From Duganella rivi (GTDB lineage: Bacteria > Pseudomonadota > Gammaproteobacteria > Burkholderiales > Burkholderiaceae_D), in contig NZ_WWCK01000002.1 of NCBI RefSeq assembly GCF_009857435.1, positions 682,001 to 746,000 of the forward strand: 64,000 bases of DNA, in the 5' to 3' direction. Made by a program: the position numbers and the translations under genes. Of the stretch, positions 55,100 through 64,000 are shown piece after piece. Under the pieces are notes generated by a model. The model did not search any database. It was given only the letters and a program-made list of their open reading frames with translations, and was not told the origin of the DNA. How positions within the stretch are numbered: position 1 is the first letter of the stretch; each line of letters opens with the position of its first letter.

Positions 55100-56875
55100 A
55101 TGAGCACCCAATCGCGTCGCTACCGTTCGCAGGACTGGTTCGATAATCCAGACCACATCGATATGACCGCGCTGTATCTCGAGCGCTTTATGAACTACGG
55201 TATCACGCCGGAAGAGCTGCGCTCCGGCCGCCCGATCATCGGCATCGCCCAATCGGGCAGTGATCTCAGTCCGTGCAACCGCATTCACCTGGAACTCGCC
55301 AAGCGCGTGCGCGACGGCATCCGCGATGCGGGCGGCATTGCGATGGAATTCCCGCTGCATCCGATCTTTGAAAACTGCCGCCGTCCTACCGCCGCCATCG
55401 ACCGCAATCTGGCGTATATGGGCTTGGTGGAGATCCTGCACGGCTACCCGATCGACGCCGTGGTGCTGACCACTGGCTGCGACAAGACCACGCCGTCGCA
55501 GCTGATGGCTGCCGCCACCATCGACATTCCGGCCATCGTGCTGTCCGGCGGCCCGATGCTGGACGGCTGGCTCGATGGTGAACTGGTGGGTTCTGGCTCG
55601 GCGATCTGGAAAGGCCGCAAGCAGCTGGCCGCCGGCAAGATCGATAACGAAAAGTTCCTGGAAATCGCCGCCGCCTCGGCGCCGTCGGCGGGCCACTGCA
55701 ACACCATGGGCACCGCGTCGACCATGAACGCGATTGCCGAAGCGCTGGGCATGTCGCTGACCGGCTGCTCGGCGATTCCTGCGCCGTACCGCGAGCGTGG
55801 CCAGATGGCCTACGAAACCGGTAAGCGCATCGTTGAAATGGCCAAGCTGGATCTGCGTCCGTCGCAAGTGCTGAATCGTGACGCCTTCCTCGACGCGATC
55901 GTGGTCAACGCCGCCATCGGCGGCTCCACCAACGCCCAGCAGCATATCGTCGCCATGGCGCGCCATGCCGGCGTTGAGCTGAAGTCCAGCGACTGGATGG
56001 AATACGGCCACAAAGTCCCGCTGCTGCTGAACATGCAACCGTCCGGTAAATTCCTCGGCGAGCGTTTCCACCGCGCGGGCGGCGTGCCGGCCGTGATGTG
56101 GGAACTGGAACAGCAGGGCAAGCTGCGCTCCGACCGTCTCACCGTCACCGGCAAGACCATGAAGGAAAACCTGGTCAACCGCGAGACCAACGACCGCGAA
56201 GTGATCTACCCGTTCAACGCGCCGCTGAAAGAAGACGCAGGCTTCTTCGTCTTGAAGGGCAATCTGTTCGATTTCGCCATCATGAAGACCAGCGTGATTT
56301 CGCCGGAATTCCGCCAGCGTTACTTGAGCACTCCCGGTCAAGAAAACGTTTTCGAATCGCGCGCCATCGTGTTTGATGGTTCGGGCGACTACCACGACCG
56401 CATCAACGATCCAGCGCTGAACATCGACGAAAACTGCATCCTCGTGATTCGCGGCGCAGGCCCGATCGGCTGGCCAGGTTCGGCGGAAGTCGTCAACATG
56501 CAACCGCCGGATGCGCTGATCAAGCGCGGCGTGAACTGGCTGCCAACGCTGGGCGATGGCCGTCAATCCGGCACCTCGGACAGCCCGTCGATCCTGAACG
56601 CCTCGCCGGAGAGCGCGGTGGGCGGCGGCCTCGCATACATCCGCACTGGCGACACCGTGCGCGTGGATCTGAACGAAGGCAGCTGCAATATGCTGATCAG
56701 CGACGAGGAACTGGCCAAGCGCAAAGCCGAAGGCATCCCGCCGGTACCGGCCAGCCAGACGCCGTGGCAGCAGCTGTACCGCTCCACCGTCGGCCAAATG
56801 GAGACCGGTGCGTGCATGGAATTGGCGCTCGAATATCGAGGAGTGGGGCAGACGCTGGCGCGTCATAACCACTAA
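55100..56875 (+). CDS. xylD: D-xylonate dehydratase (IlvD/Edd family)
   Basis: A 591-residue iron-sulfur dehydratase that converts D-xylonate to 2-keto-3-deoxyxylonate. Three conserved cysteines fit the cluster ligands of the family: C59 (SDLSPCNRIH), C127 (TTGCDKTTP) and C200 (GHCNTMG). The N-terminal RSQDWFDNPDHIDMTALYLE and many later segments closely match Caulobacter XylD. It starts 9 bases after xylC. Some members also accept L-arabinonate or D-gluconate, which would be relevant because a gluconate operon appears to share the same operator type. Confidence 0.94.
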   Translation: MSTQSRRYRSQDWFDNPDHIDMTALYLERFMNYGITPEELRSGRPIIGIAQSGSDLSPCNRIHLELAKRVRDGIRDAGGIAMEFPLHPIFENCRRPTAAIDRNLAYMGLVEILHGYPIDAVVLTTGCDKTTPSQLMAAATIDIPAIVLSGGPMLDGWLDGELVGSGSAIWKGRKQLAAGKIDNEKFLEIAAASAPSAGHCNTMGTASTMNAIAEALGMSLTGCSAIPAPYRERGQMAYETGKRIVEMAKLDLRPSQVLNRDAFLDAIVVNAAIGGSTNAQQHIVAMARHAGVELKSSDWMEYGHKVPLLLNMQPSGKFLGERFHRAGGVPAVMWELEQQGKLRSDRLTVTGKTMKENLVNRETNDREVIYPFNAPLKEDAGFFVLKGNLFDFAIMKTSVISPEFRQRYLSTPGQENVFESRAIVFDGSGDYHDRINDPALNIDENCILVIRGAGPIGWPGSAEVVNMQPPDALIKRGVNWLPTLGDGRQSGTSDSPSILNASPESAVGGGLAYIRTGDTVRVDLNEGSCNMLISDEELAKRKAEGIPPVPASQTPWQQLYRSTVGQMETGACMELALEYRGVGQTLARHNH

Positions 56876-56904
56876 AGAATACAACCTTACGGAGACAAAA
56901 AAGC

Positions 56905-57909
56905 ATGAAGAAGATTGTAGTCAGCGCCGTACTCGGCGCAATGATGGCCCTCGGCGCAAGCAGCGCCATGGCCGATGCCAAGAATCCTAAAATCGGTTTT
57001 TCGATTGACGACCTGCGTCTGGAGCGCTGGGCGCGCGACCGTGAGTACTTCACTGCGGAAGCAGAGAAGCTGGGCGCCAAGGTGTTTGTGCAATCGGCCG
57101 ACGCCAGCGAGCAGCGCCAGATTTCGCAGATCGAGAACCTGATCTCGCGCGGCGTGGACGTGCTGGTTATCGTTCCGTACAACGCCACGGTGCTGAACAA
57201 CGCCGTGCGCGAAGCGAAGAAGGCCAAGATCAAGGTGGTGTCGTATGACCGCCTGATTCTGAACGCCGATATCGACGCCTACATCTCCTTCGACAATGCT
57301 AAAGTCGGCGAGCTACAAGCCAGTAGCCTGGTCGCCATCAAACCAAAGGGTAATTACTACCTGCTGGGCGGCGCGCCGACCGACAACAACGCCAAAGTGC
57401 TGCGCGAAGGCCAGCTGAAAGTGCTGCAACCGCTGATCGACAAGGGCGACATCAAGGTGGTGGGCAAACAGTGGACTAAGGATTGGAGCGCATCGGAAGC
57501 GCTGTCCATCGTGGAAAACGCGCTGACCGCCAACGGCAACAAGATCGACGCCGTGGTCGCATCCAACGACGCCACCGCCGGCGGTGCGATCCAGGCGCTG
57601 GCTGCGCAAAAGCTGGCGGGCAAAGTGCCGGTCTCCGGCCAGGACGCCGATCTTGCAGCCGTCAAGCGCGTGATCGCCGGCACCCAGGCCATGACGGTCT
57701 ACAAGCCGCTGAAAGTGATCGCCACCGAAGCGGCGCGCCTGTCGGTCAAGCTGGTGCGCAACGAGGCGCCGGCCTTCAACGCCAACTACAACAACGGCAT
57801 GAAGAATGTGAACACGCTGCTGCTGGCGCCTGTCGCGCTGACCAAGGCCAATGTCAACCTACTGTCTGACGACGGCTTCTACACCAAGGCCCAGCTGACC
57901 GCGAATTAA
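56905..57909 (+). CDS. xylF: D-xylose ABC transporter, periplasmic binding protein
   Basis: A 334-residue binding protein with a signal peptide (cleavage after AMA, near residue 23). It follows E. coli XylF almost motif by motif: IGFSIDDLRLERWARDREYF, AKVFVQSADASEQRQISQIE, ISRGVDVLVIVPYN, YISFDNAKVGELQA, VVASNDATAGGAIQAL, SGQDADLAAVKR, GTQAMTVYKPL. Ligands around the sugar pocket (R and D in DDLRLER, D in SNDATA, N/D in GQDADL) are retained. GGAG precedes the ATG 29 bases after xylD. It captures D-xylose released outside the cell and in the periplasm by the xylanase and xylosidase genes of the locus. Confidence 0.96.
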   Translation: MKKIVVSAVLGAMMALGASSAMADAKNPKIGFSIDDLRLERWARDREYFTAEAEKLGAKVFVQSADASEQRQISQIENLISRGVDVLVIVPYNATVLNNAVREAKKAKIKVVSYDRLILNADIDAYISFDNAKVGELQASSLVAIKPKGNYYLLGGAPTDNNAKVLREGQLKVLQPLIDKGDIKVVGKQWTKDWSASEALSIVENALTANGNKIDAVVASNDATAGGAIQALAAQKLAGKVPVSGQDADLAAVKRVIAGTQAMTVYKPLKVIATEAARLSVKLVRNEAPAFNANYNNGMKNVNTLLLAPVALTKANVNLLSDDGFYTKAQLTAN

Positions 57910-57918
57910 GGAATCAGC

Positions 57919-59445
57919 ATGGCCGAATATCTTCTGGAAATGCGCAACATCGTCAAGGAATTTGGCGGTGTGCGCGCTTTGAACGGCATCGACATCAAGC
58001 TCAAGGCCGGCGAGTGCGCCGGTTTATGCGGCGAGAACGGCGCCGGCAAGTCGACATTAATGAAAGTGCTGTCCGCCGTGTATCCGCATGGGACGTGGGA
58101 CGGCGAGATTATCTGGGATGGCAAGCCGCTGCAAGCGCAATCGATCCGTGAGACCGAGGCAGCCGGCATCGTCATCATTCACCAGGAACTGATGCTGGTG
58201 CCCGAGTTGTCGGTGGCGGAGAATATCTTCCTCGGTAACGAGATCACGCTGCCGGGCGGGCGCATGGACTACGCGGCCATGAACCGCCGCGCCGAGGAAC
58301 TGCTCAAGGAACTCAATATCAACGACGTGAACGTGGTGTTGCCGGTGAAGCAGTACGGCGGCGGCCACCAGCAGTTGATCGAAATCGCCAAGGCGCTCAA
58401 TAAAAATGCGCGCCTGCTGATTCTGGACGAGCCTTCGTCGTCCTTGACGGCGGCTGAAATCAAGGTGCTGCTGGCGATTATTCATTCGCTGAAAGCCAAG
58501 GGCGTCACCTGCGTCTACATCTCGCACAAGCTGGATGAAGTGGCGGACATTTGCGACACCATCGTCACCATCCGCGACGGCCAGCATATCGCCACCACGC
58601 CGATGTCGGAAATGAATATCGACCGCATCATCGCGCAAATGGTGGGCCGCGAGATGACGCAGCTGTATCCGCAGCGCGAGCATACGCCGGGCGAGGTGAT
58701 TTTCGAAGCCCGCAACGTCACCTGCTACGACGCCGATAATCCCGAGCGCAAGCGGGTGGACGATATCTCGTTCAAGCTGCGCAAGGGCGAAGTGCTGGGC
58801 ATCGCAGGCCTGGTCGGCGCGGGCCGCACGGAACTGGTGTCGGCCATCTTCGGCGCCTATCCGGGGCCGAGCGAGGCCGAGGTGTATCTCAACGGCGTCA
58901 AGCTCGATACCAGCACGCCGGTGAAAGCCATTCGCGCCGGCCTGGCGATGGTGCCGGAAGACCGCAAACACCACGGCATCGTGCCGGATCTCGGCGTTGG
59001 CCACAATATGACGCTGACGGTGCTGAACGATTTCGTGCGCGCCACCCGCATCGACCAAGATGCCGAACTGGCGACCATCCGCCAGGAGATCAAGAGCGTC
59101 AAGCTGAAAACTTCCAGCCCGTTCCTACCGATTACCGGCCTGTCCGGCGGTAACCAGCAAAAGGCGGTGCTGTCCAAGATGCTGCTCACCAAGCCGAAGA
59201 TTCTGATTCTCGACGAACCGACGCGCGGCGTGGACGTTGGCGCCAAGTTCGAGATTTATCAGCTGATCTTCAACCTGGCGAAAGAGGGCATGTCGATCAT
59301 CATGGTGTCGTCGGAACTGGCCGAGGTATTGGGCATTTCGGATCGCGTGCTGGTGATTGGTGAAGGCAAACTACGCGGCGATTTCGTCAACGATAATCTG
59401 AGCCAGGAAACGGTACTGGCGGCAGCGCTGGATCAGTCGCATTGA
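57919..59445 (+). CDS. xylG: D-xylose ABC transporter, duplicated ATPase
   Basis: A 508-residue cytoplasmic ATPase with two ABC domains. The N-terminal half has Walker [10 protein letters not shown] (38-46), Walker [11 protein letters not shown] and a degenerate signature (YGGGHQQ); the C-terminal half has a modified Walker A (GLVGAGRTE), an intact signature (LSGGNQQKA) and Walker [15 protein letters not shown]. This asymmetry is normal for sugar importers of the RbsA/XylG type. AAGGAAT lies before the ATG, 9 bases after xylF. It powers import with XylH. Confidence 0.96.
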   Translation: MAEYLLEMRNIVKEFGGVRALNGIDIKLKAGECAGLCGENGAGKSTLMKVLSAVYPHGTWDGEIIWDGKPLQAQSIRETEAAGIVIIHQELMLVPELSVAENIFLGNEITLPGGRMDYAAMNRRAEELLKELNINDVNVVLPVKQYGGGHQQLIEIAKALNKNARLLILDEPSSSLTAAEIKVLLAIIHSLKAKGVTCVYISHKLDEVADICDTIVTIRDGQHIATTPMSEMNIDRIIAQMVGREMTQLYPQREHTPGEVIFEARNVTCYDADNPERKRVDDISFKLRKGEVLGIAGLVGAGRTELVSAIFGAYPGPSEAEVYLNGVKLDTSTPVKAIRAGLAMVPEDRKHHGIVPDLGVGHNMTLTVLNDFVRATRIDQDAELATIRQEIKSVKLKTSSPFLPITGLSGGNQQKAVLSKMLLTKPKILILDEPTRGVDVGAKFEIYQLIFNLAKEGMSIIMVSSELAEVLGISDRVLVIGEGKLRGDFVNDNLSQETVLAAALDQSH

Positions 59446-59458
59446 ATTGGGATTAAAA

Positions 59459-60601
59459 ATGAAGAGTAACAATATCAAACAGCTGTTCACGCAGTACAAA
59501 ATGTTGGCCCTGTTGATTGCCGTCGCTTTGATCTGGGCTTTCTTCAGCTATCACACCGAGGGCGGCTTCGTCACTCCGCGTAACCTGTCCAACCTGATGC
59601 GCCAGATGGCGATTACCGGCATTGTCGCTTGCGGCATGTCGCTGGTGATTATCGCCGGTGAGATCGACCTGTCGGTCGGTTCGCTGCTAGGCTTATTGGG
59701 CGGCGTCGCTGCGGTGCTGGATGTAACGCACCATCTGCCGCTGCCGCTTACGCTGATTGTGGTGCTGGTGGTGGGCTTGATCATAGGCCTGTTCAACGGC
59801 TACCTGACGGCCTATCTCGGCATTCCATCGTTCATCGTCGGCTTGGGCGGCATGCTGGCCTATCGCGGCATTGTGCTGGGCGTGACCGGCGGCACCACCA
59901 TCGCGCCGGTATCGGACGATATGGTCTACATCGGCCAAGCTTATTTGTCGCCGACGCTGGGCATTGCGCTGGGCTTCCTGCTGTTCGTGGTGGCGGTCTA
60001 CCTGATCTTTGCACAGCGCCGCAGCCGCGCCTCGCACGCCCTGGACGTAGCGCCGGTATGGCGCGACGCCGCCAAGCTGGCCGGTCTGGGTGTGGTGCTG
60101 GCGGCTTTCGTCATTACCTTTAACTCGTATGAAGGCATCCCGCTGCCGGTGCTGCTGCTCCTGGCGCTGCTGGGCATCTTCAGCTACGTCACCACGCAAA
60201 CCGTGTTTGGCCGCCGGGTGTACTCGGTCGGCTCGAACATGGAGGCGACCCGCCTGTCCGGCATCAACGTGAAGTCGATCAAGCTGTGGATCTTCGGGAT
60301 CATGGGTTTGATGTGCGCCTTGGCTGGCCTGGTCAACACGGCGCGTTTGGCCGCTGGTTCGCCGTCGGCTGGCACTTCCGGCGAGTTGGATGCGATTGCG
60401 GCCTGCTTCATCGGCGGCACTTCGATGCGCGGCGGCTCCGGCACCGTGCACGGCGCGCTGATCGGCGCACTGGTCATGGCGTCGCTGGACAATGGCATGT
60501 CGATGCTGGACGTGGACACGTACTGGCAGATGATCGTCAAGGGCGCGATTCTGACCTTGGCTGTGTGGGTAGACGTTAGCACTCGCGCCGGCAAACGCTA
60601 A
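59459..60601 (+). CDS. xylH: D-xylose ABC transporter, permease
   Basis: A 380-residue inner-membrane permease of the branched-chain-type sugar family with about ten helices. The family segments ITGIVACGMSLVIIAGEIDLSVGS, LGIPSFIVGLGGMLAYRG and CFIGGTSMRGGSGTVHGALIGAL are present. The ATG at 59459 begins MKSNNIKQL and is preferred to a TTG at 59447; the Shine-Dalgarno is weak (TTGGGAT), consistent with coupling to xylG. The internal loop near residue 185 is longer than in ribose permeases, as is typical of XylH. Confidence 0.95.
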   Translation: MKSNNIKQLFTQYKMLALLIAVALIWAFFSYHTEGGFVTPRNLSNLMRQMAITGIVACGMSLVIIAGEIDLSVGSLLGLLGGVAAVLDVTHHLPLPLTLIVVLVVGLIIGLFNGYLTAYLGIPSFIVGLGGMLAYRGIVLGVTGGTTIAPVSDDMVYIGQAYLSPTLGIALGFLLFVVAVYLIFAQRRSRASHALDVAPVWRDAAKLAGLGVVLAAFVITFNSYEGIPLPVLLLLALLGIFSYVTTQTVFGRRVYSVGSNMEATRLSGINVKSIKLWIFGIMGLMCALAGLVNTARLAAGSPSAGTSGELDAIAACFIGGTSMRGGSGTVHGALIGALVMASLDNGMSMLDVDTYWQMIVKGAILTLAVWVDVSTRAGKR

Positions 60602-60629
60602 AACAAAATAATTCATAAGGAGACAATGC

Positions 60630-63005
60630 ATGACCAATAACCGTAGGCAGTTCCTCACTTCCGTAACCGGCTTGGCCGGGATGACCGTGTTGCCGTCGTT
60701 CGCGGCCACTGCGCAAGCGCCGTACAAGAACGCGTCGCTGCCGGTGGAGAAGCGCGTGGACGACCTGCTTGGCCGCATGACGCTGGACGAAAAAATCGCC
60801 CAGATGCTGTGCACCTGGCAGGCCAAGACCGAGATCCAGGACGCCAAAGGCGAGTTCTCCGCAGCCAAGGCGCAGAAGGCCTATCCGAACGGCTTGGGCA
60901 TGATCGCCCGCCCGTCGGATCGCCAACTGGGGCAGGCCGCAGGCGCTGGCGATACCGGCGCGCTGGCCAACCGCAATGCGCTGGAGACGGCAACCTACGT
61001 CAACGCCGCGCAGAAATGGGCGGTGGAGCAGACCCGCCTCGGCATCCCGCTGTTCATGCACGAAGAGGCGCTGCACGGTTACGTGGCGCGCGATGCGACC
61101 TGCTTCCCGCAGGCGATCGGTATCGCGTCGTCGTTCGACACTGACTTGACCACCAAGATTTTCAGCGTGGCGGCGCGCGAGATGCGCGTGCGCGGCGCCA
61201 ACCTGGCCCTGGCGCCGGTGGTGGACGTGGCGCGCGAGCCGCGCTGGGGACGTATTGAGGAAACCTACGGTGAAGACCCGTACCTGTGCGGCGAAATCGG
61301 CAAGGCTGCCATCGTCGGCTTCGCCGGCAAGGACGCCAAGCTGGCCAAGGACAAGGTATTCGTCACGCTGAAGCACATGACTGGCCACGGCCAGCCGGAG
61401 AGCGGCACCAACATCGGCCCTGCGGAAGTCAGCGAGCGCACTTTGCGTGAGGAGTTCTTCCCACCGTTTGAGAAAGCGATCAAGGAAACCAATGTCGGTT
61501 GCGTTATGCCGTCGTATAACGAAATCGGCGGCGTGCCGTCGCACGCCAGCCACTGGCTGCTGCACAAGGTGCTGCGCGAGGAGTGGGGCTTCAAGGGCAT
61601 CACCGTGTCCGACTATTTCGGCATCAATGAACTGATCACGCGACACAAGCTGGCGGCCACGCCGAAGGAAGCTGCGTACCGCGCCATCAAGGCTGGCGTG
61701 GACGTGGAAACGCCGGACGGCTTGGCCTACAAGGAGCTGGGCGCGCTGGTGAAGGAAAAACGCGTCTCCGAAAAAGAGATCGACGTCGTGGTGCGCCGCA
61801 TCCTGACCATGAAGTTCCAATCCGGCTTGTTCGAGCAGCCATACGTGGACGCCAATGTGGCCGACAGCCTGACCGCCACGCCGGACGCCATCGCCCTCGC
61901 GCGCCTGGCCGCAACCCGCACGCCGGTGCTGCTGAAGAACGACAAGGGCCTGCTGCCGCTGGATGGCAAGAAGGTCGGCAAGGTGCTGCTGATTGGTACC
62001 CACGCCAAGGACACGCCAATCGGCGGCTATTCGGATATTCCGCGCCACGTGGTGTCGATTCACGATGGCCTGGAAGCCGAGGCCAAGGCGCAGGGCTTCT
62101 CGCTGTCGTACTCGGAAGGCGTGCGCATTACCGAGAGCCGTGTGTGGGGCGCTGACGAGATAAAATTCACGCCGCCGGAAGTCAATGCGAAGCTGATCGC
62201 AGCTGCGGTGGAAGCGGCCAAGTCGGCCGACACCATCATCATGGTCTTGGGCGACAACGAGCAAACCAGCCGCGAAGCTTGGGCCGACAACCACCTCGGG
62301 GACCGCGATACGCTGGACTTGATGGGCCAACAGAACGATCTGGCGCGCGCCATTTTCGCGCTGGGCAAACCGACCGTGGTGTTCCTGTTGAATGGCCGTC
62401 CGCTGTCGATCAACCTGCTGGCGGAAAAGGCCGATGCGATTATCGAGGGCTGGTACATGGGCCAGGAGACCGGCCACGCTGCGGCCGACCTGCTGTTCGG
62501 CCGCGCTAATCCGGGCGGCAAGCTGCCGGTGTCGATTGCGCGCAGTGTGGGCCAACTGCCGATCTTCTACAACCACAAGCCATCGGCGCGCCGTGGCTAC
62601 ATTGATGGCTCGACCAAGCCGCTGTATCCATTTGGCTTCGGCTTGAGCTACACCACCTTTGCGATTTCCGAACCGCGCCTGGCCAAGGCCAGCATCGGCG
62701 TGAACGAGTCGACCAAGGTGGAGGTGGACGTCACCAACACCGGCAAGCGTGCCGGCGATGAAGTGGTGCAGATCTACATCCGCGATGATGTCAGTTCGGT
62801 CACGCGTCCGGTGCTGGAACTGAAAGCGTTCAAGCGCGTCACGCTGCAACCGGGTGAGAAGCGCACGCTGAGTTTCGATATCAAACCGTCCGATCTGTGG
62901 TTCTACAACACCGATATGAAGCGCGTGGTGGAGCCGGGCAGCTTCACCATCCACGCCGGCCCGGATAGCGTGAACCTGAAATCGGCCAAACTGGTGGTGA
63001 GTTAA
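60630..63005 (+). CDS. Beta-xylosidase/beta-glucosidase, GH3, Tat-exported
   Basis: A 791-residue GH3 enzyme. The (beta/alpha)8 domain carries KHMTGHG (K248, H249) and the nucleophile D328 in ITVSDYFGI; the alpha/beta sandwich (about 400-620) follows, then a fibronectin-III-like domain from about 690 (TKVEVDVTNTGKRAGDEVVQIYI). The N-terminus has a twin-arginine signal (NNRRQFLTSVTGLAGMTVLP), so it is exported folded. As the last gene of the xyl operon it probably hydrolyses xylobiose and short xylooligosaccharides to xylose for XylFGH. AAGGAG lies before the ATG, 28 bases after xylH. Glucosidase activity cannot be excluded by sequence. Confidence 0.93.
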   Translation: MTNNRRQFLTSVTGLAGMTVLPSFAATAQAPYKNASLPVEKRVDDLLGRMTLDEKIAQMLCTWQAKTEIQDAKGEFSAAKAQKAYPNGLGMIARPSDRQLGQAAGAGDTGALANRNALETATYVNAAQKWAVEQTRLGIPLFMHEEALHGYVARDATCFPQAIGIASSFDTDLTTKIFSVAAREMRVRGANLALAPVVDVAREPRWGRIEETYGEDPYLCGEIGKAAIVGFAGKDAKLAKDKVFVTLKHMTGHGQPESGTNIGPAEVSERTLREEFFPPFEKAIKETNVGCVMPSYNEIGGVPSHASHWLLHKVLREEWGFKGITVSDYFGINELITRHKLAATPKEAAYRAIKAGVDVETPDGLAYKELGALVKEKRVSEKEIDVVVRRILTMKFQSGLFEQPYVDANVADSLTATPDAIALARLAATRTPVLLKNDKGLLPLDGKKVGKVLLIGTHAKDTPIGGYSDIPRHVVSIHDGLEAEAKAQGFSLSYSEGVRITESRVWGADEIKFTPPEVNAKLIAAAVEAAKSADTIIMVLGDNEQTSREAWADNHLGDRDTLDLMGQQNDLARAIFALGKPTVVFLLNGRPLSINLLAEKADAIIEGWYMGQETGHAAADLLFGRANPGGKLPVSIARSVGQLPIFYNHKPSARRGYIDGSTKPLYPFGFGLSYTTFAISEPRLAKASIGVNESTKVEVDVTNTGKRAGDEVVQIYIRDDVSSVTRPVLELKAFKRVTLQPGEKRTLSFDIKPSDLWFYNTDMKRVVEPGSFTIHAGPDSVNLKSAKLVVS

Positions 63006-63093
63006 ACAGTGTGCAGCGTTTAAACTCTTCGCTGTAGAATCGCTGCTTGGTAGCCAATCCGGCTGCCAAGGCGGCGAACAGAGGAGAGTGGCA

Positions 63094-63567
63094 ATGAAGA
63101 AGAACACGATCTGCCTGTGGTACGAGCGCGATGCTGAAGAAGCTGCGCATTTCTATGCCCGTACTTTTCCGGGTAGTACCGTCGGCGCCGTGCATCGCGC
63201 GCCAGCTGATTTCCCCGGCGGCAGGGCTGGCCAGGTGCTGACCGTGGAATTCACCGTGTGCGGCATTCCCTGCATGGGCCTCAACGGCGGCCCGGCCTTC
63301 AAGCAAAGCGAAGCCTTCTCCTTTCAAATCGCTACCGAAGACCAGACCGAGACCGACCGCTATTGGAATGCCATCGTCGGCAACAGCGGCACCGAAAGCG
63401 CGTGCGGCTGGTGCAAGGACAAGTGGGGCGTGTCATGGCAAATCACCCCGCGCGTGCTGACCGATGCCATGGCGCAAGGCGGCGATGTCGCCAAGCGTGC
63501 TTTTGCCGCCATGATGGAAATGGGTAAAATCGACGTCGCCAAGATCACGGCCGCCATCAACGGCTGA
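63094..63567 (+). CDS. PhnB-like VOC superfamily protein
   Basis: A 157-residue protein of the 3-demethylubiquinone-methyltransferase-like (PhnB) branch of the VOC fold (NTICLWYERDAEEAAHFYARTFPGS near the start, MGLNGGPAFKQSEAFSFQIATEDQTETDRYWNAI, WCKDKWGVSWQITPRVL). Such proteins often bind a metal or a small hydrophobic ligand; no enzymatic function can be assigned. The GAGGAGAG ribosome binding site supports the ATG at 63094. It follows the GH3 gene by 88 bp and may be a separate unit. Confidence 0.9.
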   Translation: MKKNTICLWYERDAEEAAHFYARTFPGSTVGAVHRAPADFPGGRAGQVLTVEFTVCGIPCMGLNGGPAFKQSEAFSFQIATEDQTETDRYWNAIVGNSGTESACGWCKDKWGVSWQITPRVLTDAMAQGGDVAKRAFAAMMEMGKIDVAKITAAING

Positions 63568-63651
63568 TGCGGGATCGTGCGCTAGCGAACATATCGATTG
63601 TGCCTGGCTTGTTAGGATGAGTTCACTAATCCAAACAACGTGAGGCAAATC

Positions 63652-64000
63652 ATGGCAAGCGCAAAGCAGGTACTGGTGGTGGATGATAACGTCGACGTCG
63701 TGGAGTCCTTGTCGGCTTTATTGGAGTGCCAAGGTTACGAAACTGCGGCGGCCCATAACGGCTACGAGGCCTGTGACTGGGTGCGCGAAGCGATGCCGCG
63801 GGCGATTATCATGGATCTTGGCATGCCTTGGATGGACGGCTTCTCCGCCGCCCGCGCCATCCGCCGCATCCCCGGCGCGCAGTCCGTACCTATCATCGCC
63901 TTGACCGGCTCCGCAGACCGCGACTCCGCTCGCAAGGCCGTGGCAGCGGGTTTTACCCAGCACTTCTCCAAACCGCTTAATTTCGATCACTTGAACCAGT
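63652..64000 (+). CDS. Response regulator receiver domain (5' part, runs off window)
   Basis: A partial gene whose first 116 residues form a receiver domain: D11 and D12 (VLVVDDN), phosphorylation site D55 (IIMDLGMPWMDG), the switch threonine in ALTGSA and the conserved lysine in HFSKPLN. TGAGG precedes the ATG. The window ends inside or at the end of the receiver, so whether it is a single-domain protein (CheY-like) or carries an output domain cannot be seen. Confidence 0.9.
   Translation, partial: MASAKQVLVVDDNVDVVESLSALLECQGYETAAAHNGYEACDWVREAMPRAIIMDLGMPWMDGFSAARAIRRIPGAQSVPIIALTGSADRDSARKAVAAGFTQHFSKPLNFDHLNQ

Noticed and set aside
60576..63107. 843-residue minus-strand open frame opposite GH3
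   Set aside because: Antisense shadow; the GH3 catalytic motifs on the plus strand are unambiguous.

Overview
The window is about 62% G+C, densely coded, with strong Shine-Dalgarno sites and many ATGA or short overlaps. The gene content (D-xylose Weimberg pathway, large TonB receptors, hybrid sensor kinase, cysteine-dioxygenase/rhodanese sulfur locus) and protein character suggest a plant-polymer-degrading betaproteobacterium, probably Oxalobacteraceae (Duganella/Massilia-like). This is an inference from protein resemblance; no rRNA or marker gene is present. No tRNA, rRNA, CRISPR array, prophage or insertion sequence was recognised.

Layout. (1) 1-4.5 kb: the 3' end of a GH31 glycosidase, facing a translationally coupled three-gene cassette on the minus strand (polysaccharide deacetylase, low-molecular-weight tyrosine phosphatase, membrane acyltransferase fused to ATP-grasp). 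(2) 4.5-10 kb: a tandem-duplicated purine nucleoside permease-like protein, a PAS/histidine kinase/receiver hybrid, and a manganese catalase followed by a ZIP metal transporter. (3) 10-17 kb: a 1275-residue glycosidase/glycosyltransferase/UDP-galactopyranose-mutase-like fusion, divergent from a GH2 glycosidase across a control region with a perfect 13-bp inverted repeat, then a Tat-exported deacetylase. (4) 17-27.6 kb: an MFS transporter, then an operon of gluconokinase, TonB receptor, gluconate permease, a two-beta-helix protein with a C-terminal propeller-like region, and an esterase. (5) 27.6-36.6 kb: small proteins, a Crp/Fnr regulator, a desaturase, solute-binding proteins, a deletion-scarred oxidoreductase locus, a cysteine dioxygenase fused to four rhodanese domains, and a chemoreceptor. 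(6) 36.6-41.5 kb: a coupled M1 peptidase/DUF6702-like/TonB receptor operon.

(7) 41.6-63 kb is a compact glucuronoxylan utilization locus: carboxylesterase, LacI regulator, GH67 alpha-glucuronidase, GH10 xylanase, GH43 beta-xylosidase, GDSL esterase, and a nine-gene operon with glucarate dehydratase, XylX, XylB, XylC, XylD, the XylFGH importer and a GH3 beta-xylosidase. Extracellular enzymes cut xylan and its side chains; xylose enters through XylFGH and is oxidised through xylonolactone, xylonate and 2-keto-3-deoxyxylonate to alpha-ketoglutarate semialdehyde. The final semialdehyde dehydrogenase is not in the window. Related 16-bp palindromes (ATGTTAGC/GCTAACAT type) lie before the xyl operon, GH67/GH10, the LacI gene and the distant gluconokinase operon, suggesting one LacI regulon joining regions 4 and 7.

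(8) The last kilobase has a PhnB/VOC-fold protein and the 5' part of a response regulator that runs off the window.
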